A stretch of 64,000 nt of DNA. Origin: Rhizobium croatiense (GTDB lineage Bacteria > Pseudomonadota > Alphaproteobacteria > Rhizobiales > Rhizobiaceae). The stretch is from assembly GCF_019793465.1 (NCBI RefSeq), contig NZ_JAILYJ010000003.1, forward strand, positions 62,001 to 126,000. Direction: 5' to 3'. Below the pieces are notes generated by a model. It was not told where the DNA came from and did not search any database. It worked only from the letters and a program-made list of their open reading frames with translations. This document shows positions 25,741 to 35,064 of this stretch, one piece after another; positions within the stretch are counted from its first letter, which is position 1; each line of letters begins with the position of its first letter. Made by a program: the position numbers and the translations under genes.

Positions 25741-25784
25741 CAACAATAAAAACAGGGCGCCGGCTCTGCAACCGGCGCCCTGTT
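25741..25784 (-). terminator. intrinsic terminator after secDF
   Basis: AACAGGGCGCCGG (25751-25763) pairs perfectly with CCGGCGCCCTGTT (25772-25784) around an 8-base loop. On the minus strand the stem is followed by a T-rich run. It lies 25 bp past the secDF stop and matches a Rho-independent terminator for that gene. Confidence 0.9.
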
Positions 25785-25808
25785 CAAGGATGCGTTAACA
25801 GCTGGTTT

Positions 25809-28355
25809 TCAGCCTGCCGATGTGCGCGAGCGGCCCTCTTCCGGCGGGATGATATCGACGCCCGCATCGGTTGCCGGCGCCTTGGCGTGGCGGCGGCGCC
25901 AGTCGCCGAGGAAGAGCAGGATGGGGGCGGCGATGAAGATCGACGAGGCGCCGGCCACCAGAATGCCGAACACCATCGGGATCGCGAAGCTCGATACGGC
26001 GCTGCCGCCCCAGATTGCCATCGGCACCAGCGCGAGGAAGGCCGTCGCATTGGTGTAAAGGCTTCGCGCCAGGGTCTCGTTGATCGACTTGTCGATGATC
26101 TCGCGCAGCGGCATCGACTTGTAGAGCCGCATATTTTCGCGCATGCGGTCATAGACGACGACCTTGTCGTTCACCGAGTAGCCGACCAGCGTTAGAATGG
26201 CGGCGATGGCCGTCAGATTGAAGTCGAGGCCGGTGATCGCGAAGAAGCCGATCGCCTTGGTGACGTCGAGCACTAGCGTGACAATGGCGCCGACGGCAAA
26301 CGGCCATTCGAACCGCACCCAGATATAGATCAGCATCGCCAAGCTTGCGATCACTACCGACAGAATGCCGGCCGAGGCAAGCTCGCCGCTGACCTTCGGA
26401 CCGATGACGTCGGTGCCTTCGACAGTGGCGGTCGGATCGATCCTGGCGACTTCAGCCTTCAGCTTGGTGACCGCCGCCGTCTGCGCCTCCTCGCCGCCCT
26501 CCTGGCGCTGCGCGCGTACGAGGATGCTGTTGTTGCCGCCGAAGGACTGCAGCGTGATTTCGCCGAGGCCGAGACTGTCCAGACCTTCGCGGAACTTCGC
26601 GAGATCGGCCGTCCCTTGGGTCTTGACGGACATCTGGATGCCGCCGCGGAAGTCGACGCCGTAGTTGAGGCCGGGATAGATGAAGAGTGCGACGGAGGCG
26701 ATCGAAAGCAGCGCCGAAACGGTAACGCCGAAGAAACGCGCCTTCATGAACTGGATATGCTTGTCGTAAGGGCTGAAGGGGATCAACGGCCGGATGTTCA
26801 GCACCTTGAACTTGCGGCGGCGGGTAATCTCGATCATGGCGACGCGAACGAAGGCGACCGAGGTGAACATCGAGATGATCAGGCCGAGCGCCATGGTCAC
26901 CGCAAAGCCGCGAACCGGCCCGGAACCGAAAAAGAACAGGATGCTCGCCGCGATCAGGGCCGTCATATTGCCGTCGATAATGGTCGAATAGGCACGGTTG
27001 AAGCCCGTATCGATGGCGGCAAAGGCGCCTCTGCCCTTGCGGGTCTCTTCACGGATGCGCTCATTGATGAGAACGTTCGCGTCGACCGCGAGGCCGATGC
27101 CGAGAACGACACCGGCAATACCCGGCAGCGTCAGTGTTGCGCCGACCAGCGTCAGCGCCGAGAGGGTCAGGATCGTGTGGATCAACAGCGCCACATTCGC
27201 CAGGATGCCCCAGGTGCCGTAAAGAACGAAGATGAAGACTGCGACAAGGACGAAGCCGACAATGCCGGAGTAGAGGCCCATCTTGATGGCGTCGGCGCCG
27301 AGATCGGCGCCGACGGTGCGCTCCTCGATAACAGTCAGCTTGGCGGGCAGGGCGCCGGCGCGCAGCATGGCGGCAAGCGTCGTGGCGCTGTCGGCCGAGA
27401 AGTTGCCGGATATCTGGCCGGAACCGCCGGTGATCGGCTCGCGGATGACGGGCGCGCTCAGCACCTTGTTGTCGAGGACAATGGCGAAGGGATTGCCGAC
27501 GTTCTGCCGCGTAATCTCGGCAAAGCGGGTGGAGCCGGCGCTATCGAAGCGGAAGCTGACGATCGGTTCGCGCGTGTTCGGGTCGAAGCTGACGCGGGCA
27601 TCCGAGAGGCGGTCGCCGGAGATCTCGACACGGTCGAGAACAGCATGGGTCCGGCCTTCGTCGTCCTGCATCATCGTGACGCCGGGGCCGGGCTGGTTGT
27701 TCGGCGACAGCATGTGGAACGACATCTTCGCCGTGGAGCCGAGAAGTTGGCGCAGCCGCGTCGGATCCTGCGCGCCGGGCAGCTGCACGAGCACGCGATT
27801 GGCGCCAATGCGCTGGATGGTCGGCTCGGAGACGCCGACCTGGTCGACGCGCTGGCGGATGACTTCCAGGCTCTGCTGGACGGCGTTGTCAACATTGGCG
27901 GAGATGCCGGCCGGCGAGAAGCCGATGGTGATGGTGGCGCCGTTGGCGGTGACGGCGAGATCCGCCTGGCCGGCGCTGAGGCCGGTGCTGATCGGGTTGG
28001 CGAGCGTCTTGAGTTCGGTGACGGCCGCATCGCTCTGCGCGGCATCGGCGAGCGTCACGACGATCTGATTCTGGCTGCGCACGACGGCCTTCGGCTGGAT
28101 GCCCTTTTCGCGCAGCACGCGGCGCGCGTCCTGAAGCAGCGATTGCAGCCGCTCCTTGGTCAGGTCCGCCTCGTCGACTTCCAGAACGAGGTGGGAACCG
28201 CCGCGAAGGTCGAGGCCGAGCGACACCTGCTCATGCGGCAGCCATGCGGGGATGCGCTGGAGGACGGACTGCGGCAGGGCGTTCGGCAGGGCGATCAATA
28301 GGCCGATCACGATGATCACCGAATAGGTGAACACCAGCCAGGGTGAATTGCGCAT
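25809..28355 (-). CDS. secDF: protein-export membrane protein SecDF (fused SecD and SecF)
   Basis: The 848-residue membrane protein joins SecD (about 1-520) and SecF (about 540-840), which use proton motive force to pull secreted proteins through SecYEG. The SecD part shows the first span (LVFTYSVIIVIGLLIALPN), the 'LGLDLRGGSHLVLEV' motif, and in the later spans GVVLGIGLAVDANVLINERIREE. The SecF part shows LNYGVDFRGGIQM and VGYSVNDKVVVYDRMREN. ATG 28355 has AAGGAA six bases ahead, so the longer frame to 28412 is not used. Fusion of the two halves is common in alphaproteobacteria. Confidence 0.95.
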   Translation of the reverse strand: MRNSPWLVFTYSVIIVIGLLIALPNALPQSVLQRIPAWLPHEQVSLGLDLRGGSHLVLEVDEADLTKERLQSLLQDARRVLREKGIQPKAVVRSQNQIVVTLADAAQSDAAVTELKTLANPISTGLSAGQADLAVTANGATITIGFSPAGISANVDNAVQQSLEVIRQRVDQVGVSEPTIQRIGANRVLVQLPGAQDPTRLRQLLGSTAKMSFHMLSPNNQPGPGVTMMQDDEGRTHAVLDRVEISGDRLSDARVSFDPNTREPIVSFRFDSAGSTRFAEITRQNVGNPFAIVLDNKVLSAPVIREPITGGSGQISGNFSADSATTLAAMLRAGALPAKLTVIEERTVGADLGADAIKMGLYSGIVGFVLVAVFIFVLYGTWGILANVALLIHTILTLSALTLVGATLTLPGIAGVVLGIGLAVDANVLINERIREETRKGRGAFAAIDTGFNRAYSTIIDGNMTALIAASILFFFGSGPVRGFAVTMALGLIISMFTSVAFVRVAMIEITRRRKFKVLNIRPLIPFSPYDKHIQFMKARFFGVTVSALLSIASVALFIYPGLNYGVDFRGGIQMSVKTQGTADLAKFREGLDSLGLGEITLQSFGGNNSILVRAQRQEGGEEAQTAAVTKLKAEVARIDPTATVEGTDVIGPKVSGELASAGILSVVIASLAMLIYIWVRFEWPFAVGAIVTLVLDVTKAIGFFAITGLDFNLTAIAAILTLVGYSVNDKVVVYDRMRENMRLYKSMPLREIIDKSINETLARSLYTNATAFLALVPMAIWGGSAVSSFAIPMVFGILVAGASSIFIAAPILLFLGDWRRRHAKAPATDAGVDIIPPEEGRSRTSAG

Positions 28356-28439
28356 GTTGTATTCCTTAGATAATCGAGGGCCGGCGCTCGGGCGCTGGCG
28401 GCATGTCGTCAATGCTCGGAAGCGCCGCTCGGCGCGATG

Positions 28440-28820
28440 TCAGGCGGCGGCCGGCGGTGCGCGCGGCTGATGGGCCCTGAAAACTGAAGCATGAAGCCGA
28501 GCTTCGAATGCCGGGAGAGGGGAGGCGCTGTTCCAGCCGGCGAAATCGAGAGCCGGGGCAGCGGCAAGGGCAGGCGACCCGGCGTCGTAGGCGGCCTGTT
28601 TCGGCGTAAGCTTGCGCTCGGCGGCAAGCACCCCACGTACCGCATCGCGCGCGCTCAGCTGCGGCGGCTGCGGATCGCGGCCGGACGAGGAAAGCGTGTT
28701 GACGGCGGTGGCCGGCGCGGTGATGAGATTGCCGCCGAAAAGCAGGCCGATATAGGCAAGGACGGCGAAGAGCAGGGAAGCAGCGATACGGTTCGTCAGA
28801 CGGCGCTGGTCCAGCTCCAT
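28440..28820 (-). CDS. hypothetical single-span membrane protein upstream of secDF
   Basis: A 126-residue frame starting MELDQRRLTNRIAA has one clear membrane span (about 13-35) and a low-complexity Ala/Pro-rich tail with no known domain. GGAGGAG lies immediately before ATG 28820, closer than ideal. A TTG at 28859 could extend it by 13 residues. It sits 84 bp before secDF and 54 bp after the antiporter gene, same strand, so it could be read in one unit. Composition of the tail is odd; it may be a fast-evolving accessory protein or not a gene at all. Confidence 0.45.
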   Translation of the reverse strand: MELDQRRLTNRIAASLLFAVLAYIGLLFGGNLITAPATAVNTLSSSGRDPQPPQLSARDAVRGVLAAERKLTPKQAAYDAGSPALAAAPALDFAGWNSASPLPAFEARLHASVFRAHQPRAPPAAA

Positions 28821-28874
28821 CTCCTCCGTCCCGGCGATGTCACTTCCGTATCGGCTCAAAAGCGCGCCAATCTT

Positions 28875-30680
28875 TCATTCTCTTTCCGGCGGAGGGTCAT
28901 CCGTCGGGACAATTGTATCAGGCCCATGATCGTCTTCATAGGCCACACTCTCATGATGCACTTGAGCGAGCCGGTCAACCATGCCCAGTGCGATTTCGCG
29001 TTCGCCCATGATGACGGTGTCGGCGCCATATTGCTTCAGCGCATCGACGTCGGCGTCGGAATGGGCGCGGGCGACGATGAGAATGGATGGATTGGCGCTA
29101 CGCGCCTGCTCGGCGATGCGGCAGGCTTCGAAGGTGTTCGGGATGGCGATGGCAATGCTGCGCGCCGCCGGCAGATTGGCGAGATCGAGCGTCTCCGTGG
29201 CCGCGGCATTGCCCATGAAAGCTTCGATGCCCTGGGCTTTCAGCTCGCCAATACGCGTGTCGGAATCCTCGATGACGAGGAAGGGCGTGCCCGCCGATTT
29301 CAGGTTCTGCCCGACGATTCTGCCGACCCGCCCGTAACCGACGACAATGGCGTGGCCGTGGAGGCCGCTCGGATGCACCTCGTCATCTTCAGCCGCCGCT
29401 TCTTCAGCGGGTGCCACAGCGGGTTCGGCTGCGCGCTCCTCACGTCTTGCCTCTTCGAGCAGCGGGCGCATGCGGTCGCAGAGGAAGAACAGCAGCGGAT
29501 TGAGGATGATCGAGATGATGGCGCCGGCCAGGATCAGGTCGCGGCCTTCCTCCGGCAACAGTCCAAGGTCGACGCCGAGGGCGGCGAGGATGAAGGAGAA
29601 TTCGCCGATCTGGCCGAGGCTCGCCGAAATCGTCAGCGCCGTGCCGAGCGGCCTCTTGAAGGCGAGCACGATCAGCAAGGCGGCGACCGATTTGCCGATG
29701 ACGATGATGAAGAGGGTGGCGAGGATCAGCAGCGGCTTGTCGATCAGGATGTTCGGATCGAACAGCATGCCGACGGAGACGAAGAAGAGCACGGCGAAGG
29801 CATCGCGCAGCGGCAGGCTTTCCTGCGCGGCCCGATGGCTGAGCTCGCTTTCGGCCAGCACCATGCCGGCGAAGAAGGCGCCGAGCGCCAGCGACACGCC
29901 GAAGAGCTTGGCCGCGCCGAAGGCGACGCCGAGCGCGATCGCCAGTACGCCGAGCCGGAAGAGCTCGCGCGAGCCGGTATGGGCGATGCGATGCATCGCC
30001 CATGGAATGAGCTTGCGGCCGAAGATCAGCATCAGCGCCACGAACAGCGCCACCTTCACCAGCGTCATGGCGATCATGCCGCCAATGCCGAGATCGAGGC
30101 CGAACAGGCGGTTCAGCCCGGCCGAAAGCGGCTCGGCGGGAGCATGACCTTCGCCGCCGATGCCGGCTGCCGCCGGGATCAGCACCAGCGCCAGAACCAT
30201 GGCAAGGTCCTCGACGATCAGCCAGCCGACGGCGATCCGGCCGCGCTCGGTCTCGACGAGGCGCCGCTCCTGCAGCGCCTTCAGCAGCACGACGGTGGAG
30301 GCAACCGAAAGCGCCAGGCCGAACACCAGGCTGCCGCCGGTCGGCCACCCCATGAGGGCGCCGAGCCCCCAGCCGAGCAATGTCGCAAAGGCGATCTGTG
30401 CGATGGCGCCGGGCAGCGCGATGCCGCGCACCGACATCAGGTCTTTCAGCGAGAAATGCAGTCCGACGCCGAACATCAGCAGGATAACGCCGATTTCGGC
30501 GAGCTCCGGCGCAAGGTTCTGGTCGGCCACGTAACCCGGCGTATGCGGCCCGACCAGCACGCCGGCGACCAGATAGCCGACGAGCGGCGGCATGCGCAGC
30601 TGATGGGCAAGTGCGCCGAAGATGAAAGCCAGCACGAGGCCGCCGACGATTGTCGAGATCAAGGGCGTATCGTGTGGCAT
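28875..30680 (-). CDS. CPA2-family cation:proton antiporter with TrkA-N domain (KefB/YbaL-like)
   Basis: The protein (601 residues from ATG 30680) has an N-terminal Na+/H+ exchanger domain of about 12 spans (1-385), with LVGYLVAGVLVGPHTPG, LLMFGVGLHFSL and the ALSVASTVVLLKAL region typical of Kef/YbaL. A linker rich in Glu and Ala follows, then a C-terminal TrkA-N (RCK) NAD-binding domain from about 425 (AIVVGYGRVGRIVG). It probably moves K+ or Na+ out in exchange for H+. GGGAGAC precedes the ATG; the GTG codon just before it is less likely. It is divergent from a small XRE gene. Confidence 0.92.
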   Translation of the reverse strand: MPHDTPLISTIVGGLVLAFIFGALAHQLRMPPLVGYLVAGVLVGPHTPGYVADQNLAPELAEIGVILLMFGVGLHFSLKDLMSVRGIALPGAIAQIAFATLLGWGLGALMGWPTGGSLVFGLALSVASTVVLLKALQERRLVETERGRIAVGWLIVEDLAMVLALVLIPAAAGIGGEGHAPAEPLSAGLNRLFGLDLGIGGMIAMTLVKVALFVALMLIFGRKLIPWAMHRIAHTGSRELFRLGVLAIALGVAFGAAKLFGVSLALGAFFAGMVLAESELSHRAAQESLPLRDAFAVLFFVSVGMLFDPNILIDKPLLILATLFIIVIGKSVAALLIVLAFKRPLGTALTISASLGQIGEFSFILAALGVDLGLLPEEGRDLILAGAIISIILNPLLFFLCDRMRPLLEEARREERAAEPAVAPAEEAAAEDDEVHPSGLHGHAIVVGYGRVGRIVGQNLKSAGTPFLVIEDSDTRIGELKAQGIEAFMGNAAATETLDLANLPAARSIAIAIPNTFEACRIAEQARSANPSILIVARAHSDADVDALKQYGADTVIMGEREIALGMVDRLAQVHHESVAYEDDHGPDTIVPTDDPPPERE

Positions 30681-30715
30681 CACTGTCTCCCGATCTGGAA
30701 ATCCCGCGCTGAATA

Positions 30716-30736
30716 TGACATATATGGTCTATATCA
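30716..30736. promoter_or_regulatory. AT-rich imperfect palindrome between antiporter and XRE gene
   Basis: TGACATATA (30716-30724) and TATATCA (30730-30736) are imperfectly inverted around TGGTC. The element is 24 bp before ATG 30760 of the XRE regulator and 36 bp before the antiporter start, where it could control both. The XRE protein is the natural candidate binder; this is inference. Confidence 0.4.
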
Positions 30737-30759
30737 ACCAATATGGGTGGCTTGAAATC

Positions 30760-31020
30760 ATGGGTCAAGGCGCAAGGGCGACAATTCTCACGCCCGCTCT
30801 CTGCCGCGCGGCGCGTGGCCTGCTCGACTGGACCCAGACCGACCTGGCCGAAAGGGCTGCCGTCTCACGCAGCACCATCCGCGATTACGAGGGACGTCAC
30901 CACGACATCCACCGCGCGACGGAGGCGCAGCTGCGCCTCGCCTTCGAAGAGGGCGGCGTCAGGTTCGTCGAAATCGAAGGCGCGGGCACTGGCCTTTGCC
31001 TTCCCGATCGGCCGGGTTAA
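30760..31020 (+). CDS. small XRE-type helix-turn-helix regulator
   Basis: The 86-residue protein has one HTH_3 domain (LLDWTQTDLAERAAVSRSTIRDYEGRH, about 20-46) and a C-terminal strand-rich extension 'LRLAFEEGGVRFVEIEG'. That extension belongs to a widespread small-XRE group in which the tail follows an 'aLe.aGv.F' consensus. The frame is open upstream, but ATG 30760 gives the family length. It is divergent from the antiporter and convergent with the GT39 gene (stops only 7 bp apart). Target unknown; the palindrome at 30716-30736 is a candidate. Confidence 0.85.
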   Translation: MGQGARATILTPALCRAARGLLDWTQTDLAERAAVSRSTIRDYEGRHHDIHRATEAQLRLAFEEGGVRFVEIEGAGTGLCLPDRPG

Positions 31021-31027
31021 ACCGGAC

Positions 31028-32449
31028 TCAGGGCGCCAGGCAGGTGGCCGAGACTTTGTAGATATAGAGCGTCTTGCCCTTGTAGTAGCCTGCGGTCGGC
31101 TGCCAGCTCTTCAGCACCTCGGGCGTTTCGGCCGCGCAGGCGAAGGGACCGTCCGTCAGGAAAAGCACCTTGCCGGCGGTCTCGGCGGGCAGGGCGAATT
31201 CCTGCTCGTAATAGCTCTCTGGAAGGTCTGCCGGCGCCCGCGCATAGATCCTGTAGGATGCGTCGCGCAGCGTATAGAAAAGATCGGCGACCATGTCGCG
31301 GTTGTTGGTGACGATGATGTCGGTGCCGGCCTGATCGGCGAGCGCTGCGGCCTCGCGGCTGACCTCGGCGCGGCCGAGATAGCGCTTCATCAATTCGTCG
31401 CCATTCGGCAGCAGCACCTGCTGCGGAAAGATCGTCGCCAGCGGAAACAGCAGGCTTGCCACGCCGTTGATGGTGAGCGACAGCCTGAGCCCCTTCGGCC
31501 ACAGCCGATAAAGCAGCCAGACGGCGAGGATCGTCCCCGCGACATAGGCGGTCACGGCCCAGTTGGCATAGGCCTTGGCGACCGTCGCCTGCAGGGTGAT
31601 CAGCGCCACCACCGGCATCGACAGCCAGACCAGCATCTTCTCGCGGTCGTCGCTCCGGCCCTTGATCATGCGGTAGACCGCCCAGAGGATCGAGAAGAAG
31701 ATGATCGGCCCGACGACGCCGAACTGCGCGGCGAAGAATTCAAGCCCGCGGCGGAAATTGATGCCGAGGTCGCTCCAATGGGCGATATCCTGCGTATGGC
31801 GCACCGTCGTATTGTCGTGCTGCAGGTTCCACCAGAGGTTCGGCAAGGCAACGACCGCCGCGACCGCAACGGCGATGATGAAATCCCGGATGGCGATGCG
31901 CGCCGCCGGAATGAGGAGCAGGGCGAGTGCGCCGCCCGGAACGACGAACAGCACGGCATATTTCGTCAGGAAGGCGAGGCCGACCCCGAGGCCCATGACG
32001 AGCGCCAGCCCGACCGAGCGCCGCTGCGTCAGACCGAAATAGGCAATCAGCGCGATGGCGATGAAGAACAGCAGGATGACGTCGGTCGAGAAGAACACCG
32101 AGGAAAGCGCCACGCCGGGCAGCGTGATATAGGTGGCGCCCGTCCAGCCTTCGATCTCCGGCCCGCCGAACCGCTTCGCCACCTTCATCAGCACCAGTGC
32201 CGCCGCCATGTGGATCAATGGCCCGAGCAGCCTGATCCAATAGATGTCGTTGGAGCCGGAAAGCTCGGTCATCGCCCGGATGACCCAGGCGATCATCGGC
32301 GGCTTGGAGTAATAGCCGAGATCGAGATTCTGCGCCCAGAACCAGTATTGCGCCTCATCGACGAAAAGGTCCGTAGCATCGAAATAAAGCGTGACGACGC
32401 GCCAGAGCGTGAAGCCGAGAACGATGAGGAGACCAGATCTGGGGGACAT
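31028..32449 (-). CDS. GT39-family membrane glycosyltransferase (ArnT/PMT-like)
   Basis: The protein (473 residues from ATG 32449) has a first span (LLIVLGFTLWRVVTLYF), the conserved acidic loop 'DLFVDEAQYWFWAQ', GYYSKPPMIAWVI, and about ten further spans. This is the PMT_2/GT39 pattern of enzymes that transfer sugars from polyprenyl-phosphate donors to lipid A or proteins on the periplasmic side. A C-terminal soluble part (about 365-473) completes it. The frame opens to 32515, but the 22 extra residues are not family-like. Acceptor unknown: LPS/lipid A or protein are both possible. Confidence 0.88.
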   Translation of the reverse strand: MSPRSGLLIVLGFTLWRVVTLYFDATDLFVDEAQYWFWAQNLDLGYYSKPPMIAWVIRAMTELSGSNDIYWIRLLGPLIHMAAALVLMKVAKRFGGPEIEGWTGATYITLPGVALSSVFFSTDVILLFFIAIALIAYFGLTQRRSVGLALVMGLGVGLAFLTKYAVLFVVPGGALALLLIPAARIAIRDFIIAVAVAAVVALPNLWWNLQHDNTTVRHTQDIAHWSDLGINFRRGLEFFAAQFGVVGPIIFFSILWAVYRMIKGRSDDREKMLVWLSMPVVALITLQATVAKAYANWAVTAYVAGTILAVWLLYRLWPKGLRLSLTINGVASLLFPLATIFPQQVLLPNGDELMKRYLGRAEVSREAAALADQAGTDIIVTNNRDMVADLFYTLRDASYRIYARAPADLPESYYEQEFALPAETAGKVLFLTDGPFACAAETPEVLKSWQPTAGYYKGKTLYIYKVSATCLAP

Positions 32450-32527
32450 GAACTTAAGTGTTCCGCTGACATGAAAGGCGCGAGTGCGATTACACCAAAG
32501 GCGCCGGACTGCCAACGGGGAAGGGCG

Positions 32528-32641
32528 TTAGAACACGCGAAGCATGCGGATGTCGCGGTTTGCCGCGAGGGAATCGAGCCGGGCGATTGCTGCCAGCACG
32601 CCCATTGCGATCAAGCAGGAACCCAATCCGAGAACAATCAT
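32528..32641 (-). CDS. possible 37-residue membrane peptide
   Basis: A short frame starts at ATG 32641 with AAGGA seven bases upstream and encodes a single hydrophobic span (MIVLGLGSCLIAMGVLAAIA) followed by a charged tail (RLDSLAANRDIRMLRVF). It lies 79 bp upstream of the glycosyltransferase gene on the same strand. The good ribosome-binding site and the clean membrane-span-plus-basic-tail design suggest a real small protein. Such peptides often modulate membrane enzymes or transporters. No homologue is known to me. Confidence 0.4.
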   Translation of the reverse strand: MIVLGLGSCLIAMGVLAAIARLDSLAANRDIRMLRVF

Positions 32642-33069
32642 TGCTCTGTCCTTGTCGACGTCATGTCTTGGTTGTCGGCCGGCATATAACACGGAGCTTG
32701 CGTGTGCCTTGTAGCAGCCGTGCAACTCTCCCGCAGTATTTCTCGCGAACTGCCTTGAATTGCTTCAAAAGCCGACGCCTGGACAGGCTTATTAACCTTC
32801 AGGCAAGGAATTAACCATAAACATTGGGTTACACGTCGGAATGGGAAGATCCACTCGTTCCCACCAGGCATGACGCCGTCCCGCCGTACCGGTTGATCCG
32901 GTATCCATCTCTTCAGACAGCTCCGAAACATAGCTGATCAGGGGGCTCGATCCGCCGGTTCTCACCGGTGGTGAGGACCGTCCCCACGCTTCGTGTTCAT
33001 TGGATGCTGCGAAAGTTTTCAGCCGGGCTTTGCCCGGAATGTGGTCGGGGACAGGCATTGGGGCAGGAC
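32642..33069. other. 428-bp leader and promoter region of the chemotaxis operon
   Basis: This gap precedes icpA. It holds two hairpins: TACCGG/CCGGTA (32887-32892 / 32898-32903), and CTCACC/GGTGAG (32961-32966 / 32970-32975) with a further flanking GGT/ACC pairing. No gene or recognised sigma-factor box is seen. The long leader with stable hairpins could carry post-transcriptional control of the che operon. Confidence 0.5.
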
Positions 33070-34704
33070 ATGCCATCAGATCAGGCTCGTGGAGCGCAGG
33101 CAGGCAGCTTGCGCGACCGCCTGCGCTTTGCCGGTCTCGATGCCGATCAGTGCGAATTGGTGCGCCGCAACCGGCCGGCACTCGAAGCGCATCTGAAGGC
33201 AGGTCTCAGGGATCTCTTTCACAGGTTCCAGTCATTGCCCGACGCCTCGCGCAATTTCGAGAGCGAGCGCCAGGTTGAACGCCTGCATGATCTGCAGTCC
33301 TCGCATTGGGACGTGCTGACGGATGCCCGCTTCGACAGCCTCTATGCCGAGCGCGTCAAGGTTCTCTCCGATACCGAAAACAAGATGGGCCTCGACCCGC
33401 GCTGGCACGTCGCCGGTCACGGCGTCATGCTGGAGCACGTCCTTTCCGGCCTCGCCGAGGAGATCGCCGGCCGGCCGCTGCTGCCGTCGGCCAAGCGCCG
33501 CACTCGCGAAATCTCCGAACTGATGACGGCGATCATCCGCATCGTCATGGTCGATGTGGAAATCGCCGTGTCGCTCCGCTTCAATGCGCTGCGCGCCACC
33601 CAGCACCGCGCGCTTGCTGATCAGCGCGCCGATAATGAGGCCGAGATCGTCAGGATCTTCGGCGATGTCATTGAAGGCCTGGCCGCCCGCGATCTGACGC
33701 GGCGCGCCCCCGTCGACGCCGATGGCGCCTATGCCGGGATCGCCGCCGCGCTGAACGGCGCCTTGGATGGTCTCCAGGCCGAATTCGCCGACATCACCGC
33801 ACGCACGGTCAAGGCTGAAGCGGCAACGGCTTCGCTTGCCGACCTGTCGCGGCAGTTCGCCGGCAGTGCGTCCGGCCAGGCCGACCGGCTGCAGCTTTCC
33901 GCCACCGCCCTTGCCGGCATTGCCGGCAGCGTACGTGACGGCGCCGCCGACAGCCGCGCCGCCGAGCAGGCGGCCGCCTCGACGCGCGCCGCCGTCGAGG
34001 AAAGCGGCGAGGTCGTCGGCCGCGCGATCAGCGCCATGGCCGATATCGAGCAGTCGGCCGAAAAAATCGGCCAGATCATCGGCGCGATCGACGAGATCGC
34101 CTTCCAGACCAATCTTCTGGCGCTGAATGCCGGCATCGAGGCGGCGCGCGCCGGTGATTCCGGCCGCGGTTTTGCCGTCGTCGCCCAGGAAGTCCGGGCA
34201 CTGGCCCAGCGCTCGGCCGAAGCCGCCCGCGAAATCAAGACGCTGGTGACGACGACCAAGGCGCAGGTCGACGCCGGCGTGCAGATGGTCGGCCGTACGC
34301 AGGATTCGATCGGCAGCATCGTGCGCCAGGTCACCGACATCAATGCCGCCATTTCAGGCATTGCCACAAGGACCGGCGAACATGCCGCAAGCCTCGACGG
34401 CGTGGCTGCGGACGTCAAGGGTCTGGGCGCCGAGGTGGCCGATAGCGCCGGCCTGGCGGAGCGTTCGACGCAAGGCGCCGACCATCTCCACACCGTCATT
34501 CTCGAGCTCGGCCGCACGGTGCGCGATTTCCGCATCGCCCGCGAAAACGCCCATGCCGGCCGGCCGGCGCCGGTCCGCGTGGCGCCGTCGCCTGTCATCA
34601 ACGCCGACGCCCGCGCGGCAGTGGTCGAGGACGAATATGAAAATGACGATTTTGGCCTTCCCCAGTCGCTCGCAAGCGTCGGAGGTGGGCGGAATGTTTA
34701 CTAA
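33070..34704 (+). CDS. icpA: cytoplasmic methyl-accepting chemotaxis protein with globin-type sensor domain
   Basis: The 544-residue receptor has no membrane span. Its N-terminal 180 residues resemble a globin-coupled sensor ([36 protein letters not shown]). A HAMP-like/coiled region follows and then the MCP signalling hairpin with the tip [20 protein letters not shown] (near 340-360). The proximal haem histidine expected two residues before 'GL.P.W' in globin-coupled sensors is E103 here, so haem binding is doubtful. ATG 33070 is preceded by a purine-rich GGGGCAGGA; a GTG at 32968 is an alternative. First gene of the che operon, as in S. meliloti. Confidence 0.85.
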   Translation: MPSDQARGAQAGSLRDRLRFAGLDADQCELVRRNRPALEAHLKAGLRDLFHRFQSLPDASRNFESERQVERLHDLQSSHWDVLTDARFDSLYAERVKVLSDTENKMGLDPRWHVAGHGVMLEHVLSGLAEEIAGRPLLPSAKRRTREISELMTAIIRIVMVDVEIAVSLRFNALRATQHRALADQRADNEAEIVRIFGDVIEGLAARDLTRRAPVDADGAYAGIAAALNGALDGLQAEFADITARTVKAEAATASLADLSRQFAGSASGQADRLQLSATALAGIAGSVRDGAADSRAAEQAAASTRAAVEESGEVVGRAISAMADIEQSAEKIGQIIGAIDEIAFQTNLLALNAGIEAARAGDSGRGFAVVAQEVRALAQRSAEAAREIKTLVTTTKAQVDAGVQMVGRTQDSIGSIVRQVTDINAAISGIATRTGEHAASLDGVAADVKGLGAEVADSAGLAERSTQGADHLHTVILELGRTVRDFRIARENAHAGRPAPVRVAPSPVINADARAAVVEDEYENDDFGLPQSLASVGGGRNVY

Positions 34705-34767
34705 CCTATCGGATTATCGCCTCAGCTCATCTTTTCGGGCCGGGGACAAGGGGACAAGGACAAGCTG

Positions 34768-35064
34768 ATGGTAGCAAAGAAGAGTGGCAAGAGGCTGAAT
34801 TTGACAGCGGTGCTCGACCTCAACGAGGCTTCCGCCTTGCGTGAAAAACTCCTCTCGTTCAGGGGCAGCGGTCTTTCGATCGACGCATCCGGCGTTGAGC
34901 GGATCGGTGCTCTTTGCGCACAGGTCCTGATGTCCGCCGAGAAGACCTGGGCGCAGGACCAGCAGCCGTTCACCTTCTCCCAGGTGTCCGATGCATTTCA
35001 AAAAACCATGCAGCTGGTTGGCGTCAATATTGACCACCTGCTTGCCAAGGAGATTCGGCAATGA
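34768..35064 (+). CDS. cheS: STAS-domain protein CheS
   Basis: The 98-residue protein is a single STAS-like domain (LTAVLDLNEASALREKLLSF...LSIDASGVERIGALCAQVL). In S. meliloti the small gene at this place, CheS, binds CheA and speeds CheY1 dephosphorylation, so CheY1 acts as a phosphate sink. The location between icpA and cheY1 and the 4-bp overlap (ATGA) with cheY1 support that assignment. It lacks the serine in an anti-anti-sigma 'SSG' setting; the aligned segment reads DASGVERI. Confidence 0.8.
   Translation: MVAKKSGKRLNLTAVLDLNEASALREKLLSFRGSGLSIDASGVERIGALCAQVLMSAEKTWAQDQQPFTFSQVSDAFQKTMQLVGVNIDHLLAKEIRQ

Noticed and set aside
32806..32816. Paired TTAA motifs before the che operon (a CtrA-type site)
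   Set aside because: The two TTAA elements in this stretch are separated by far more than seven bases, so they do not match the CtrA consensus.
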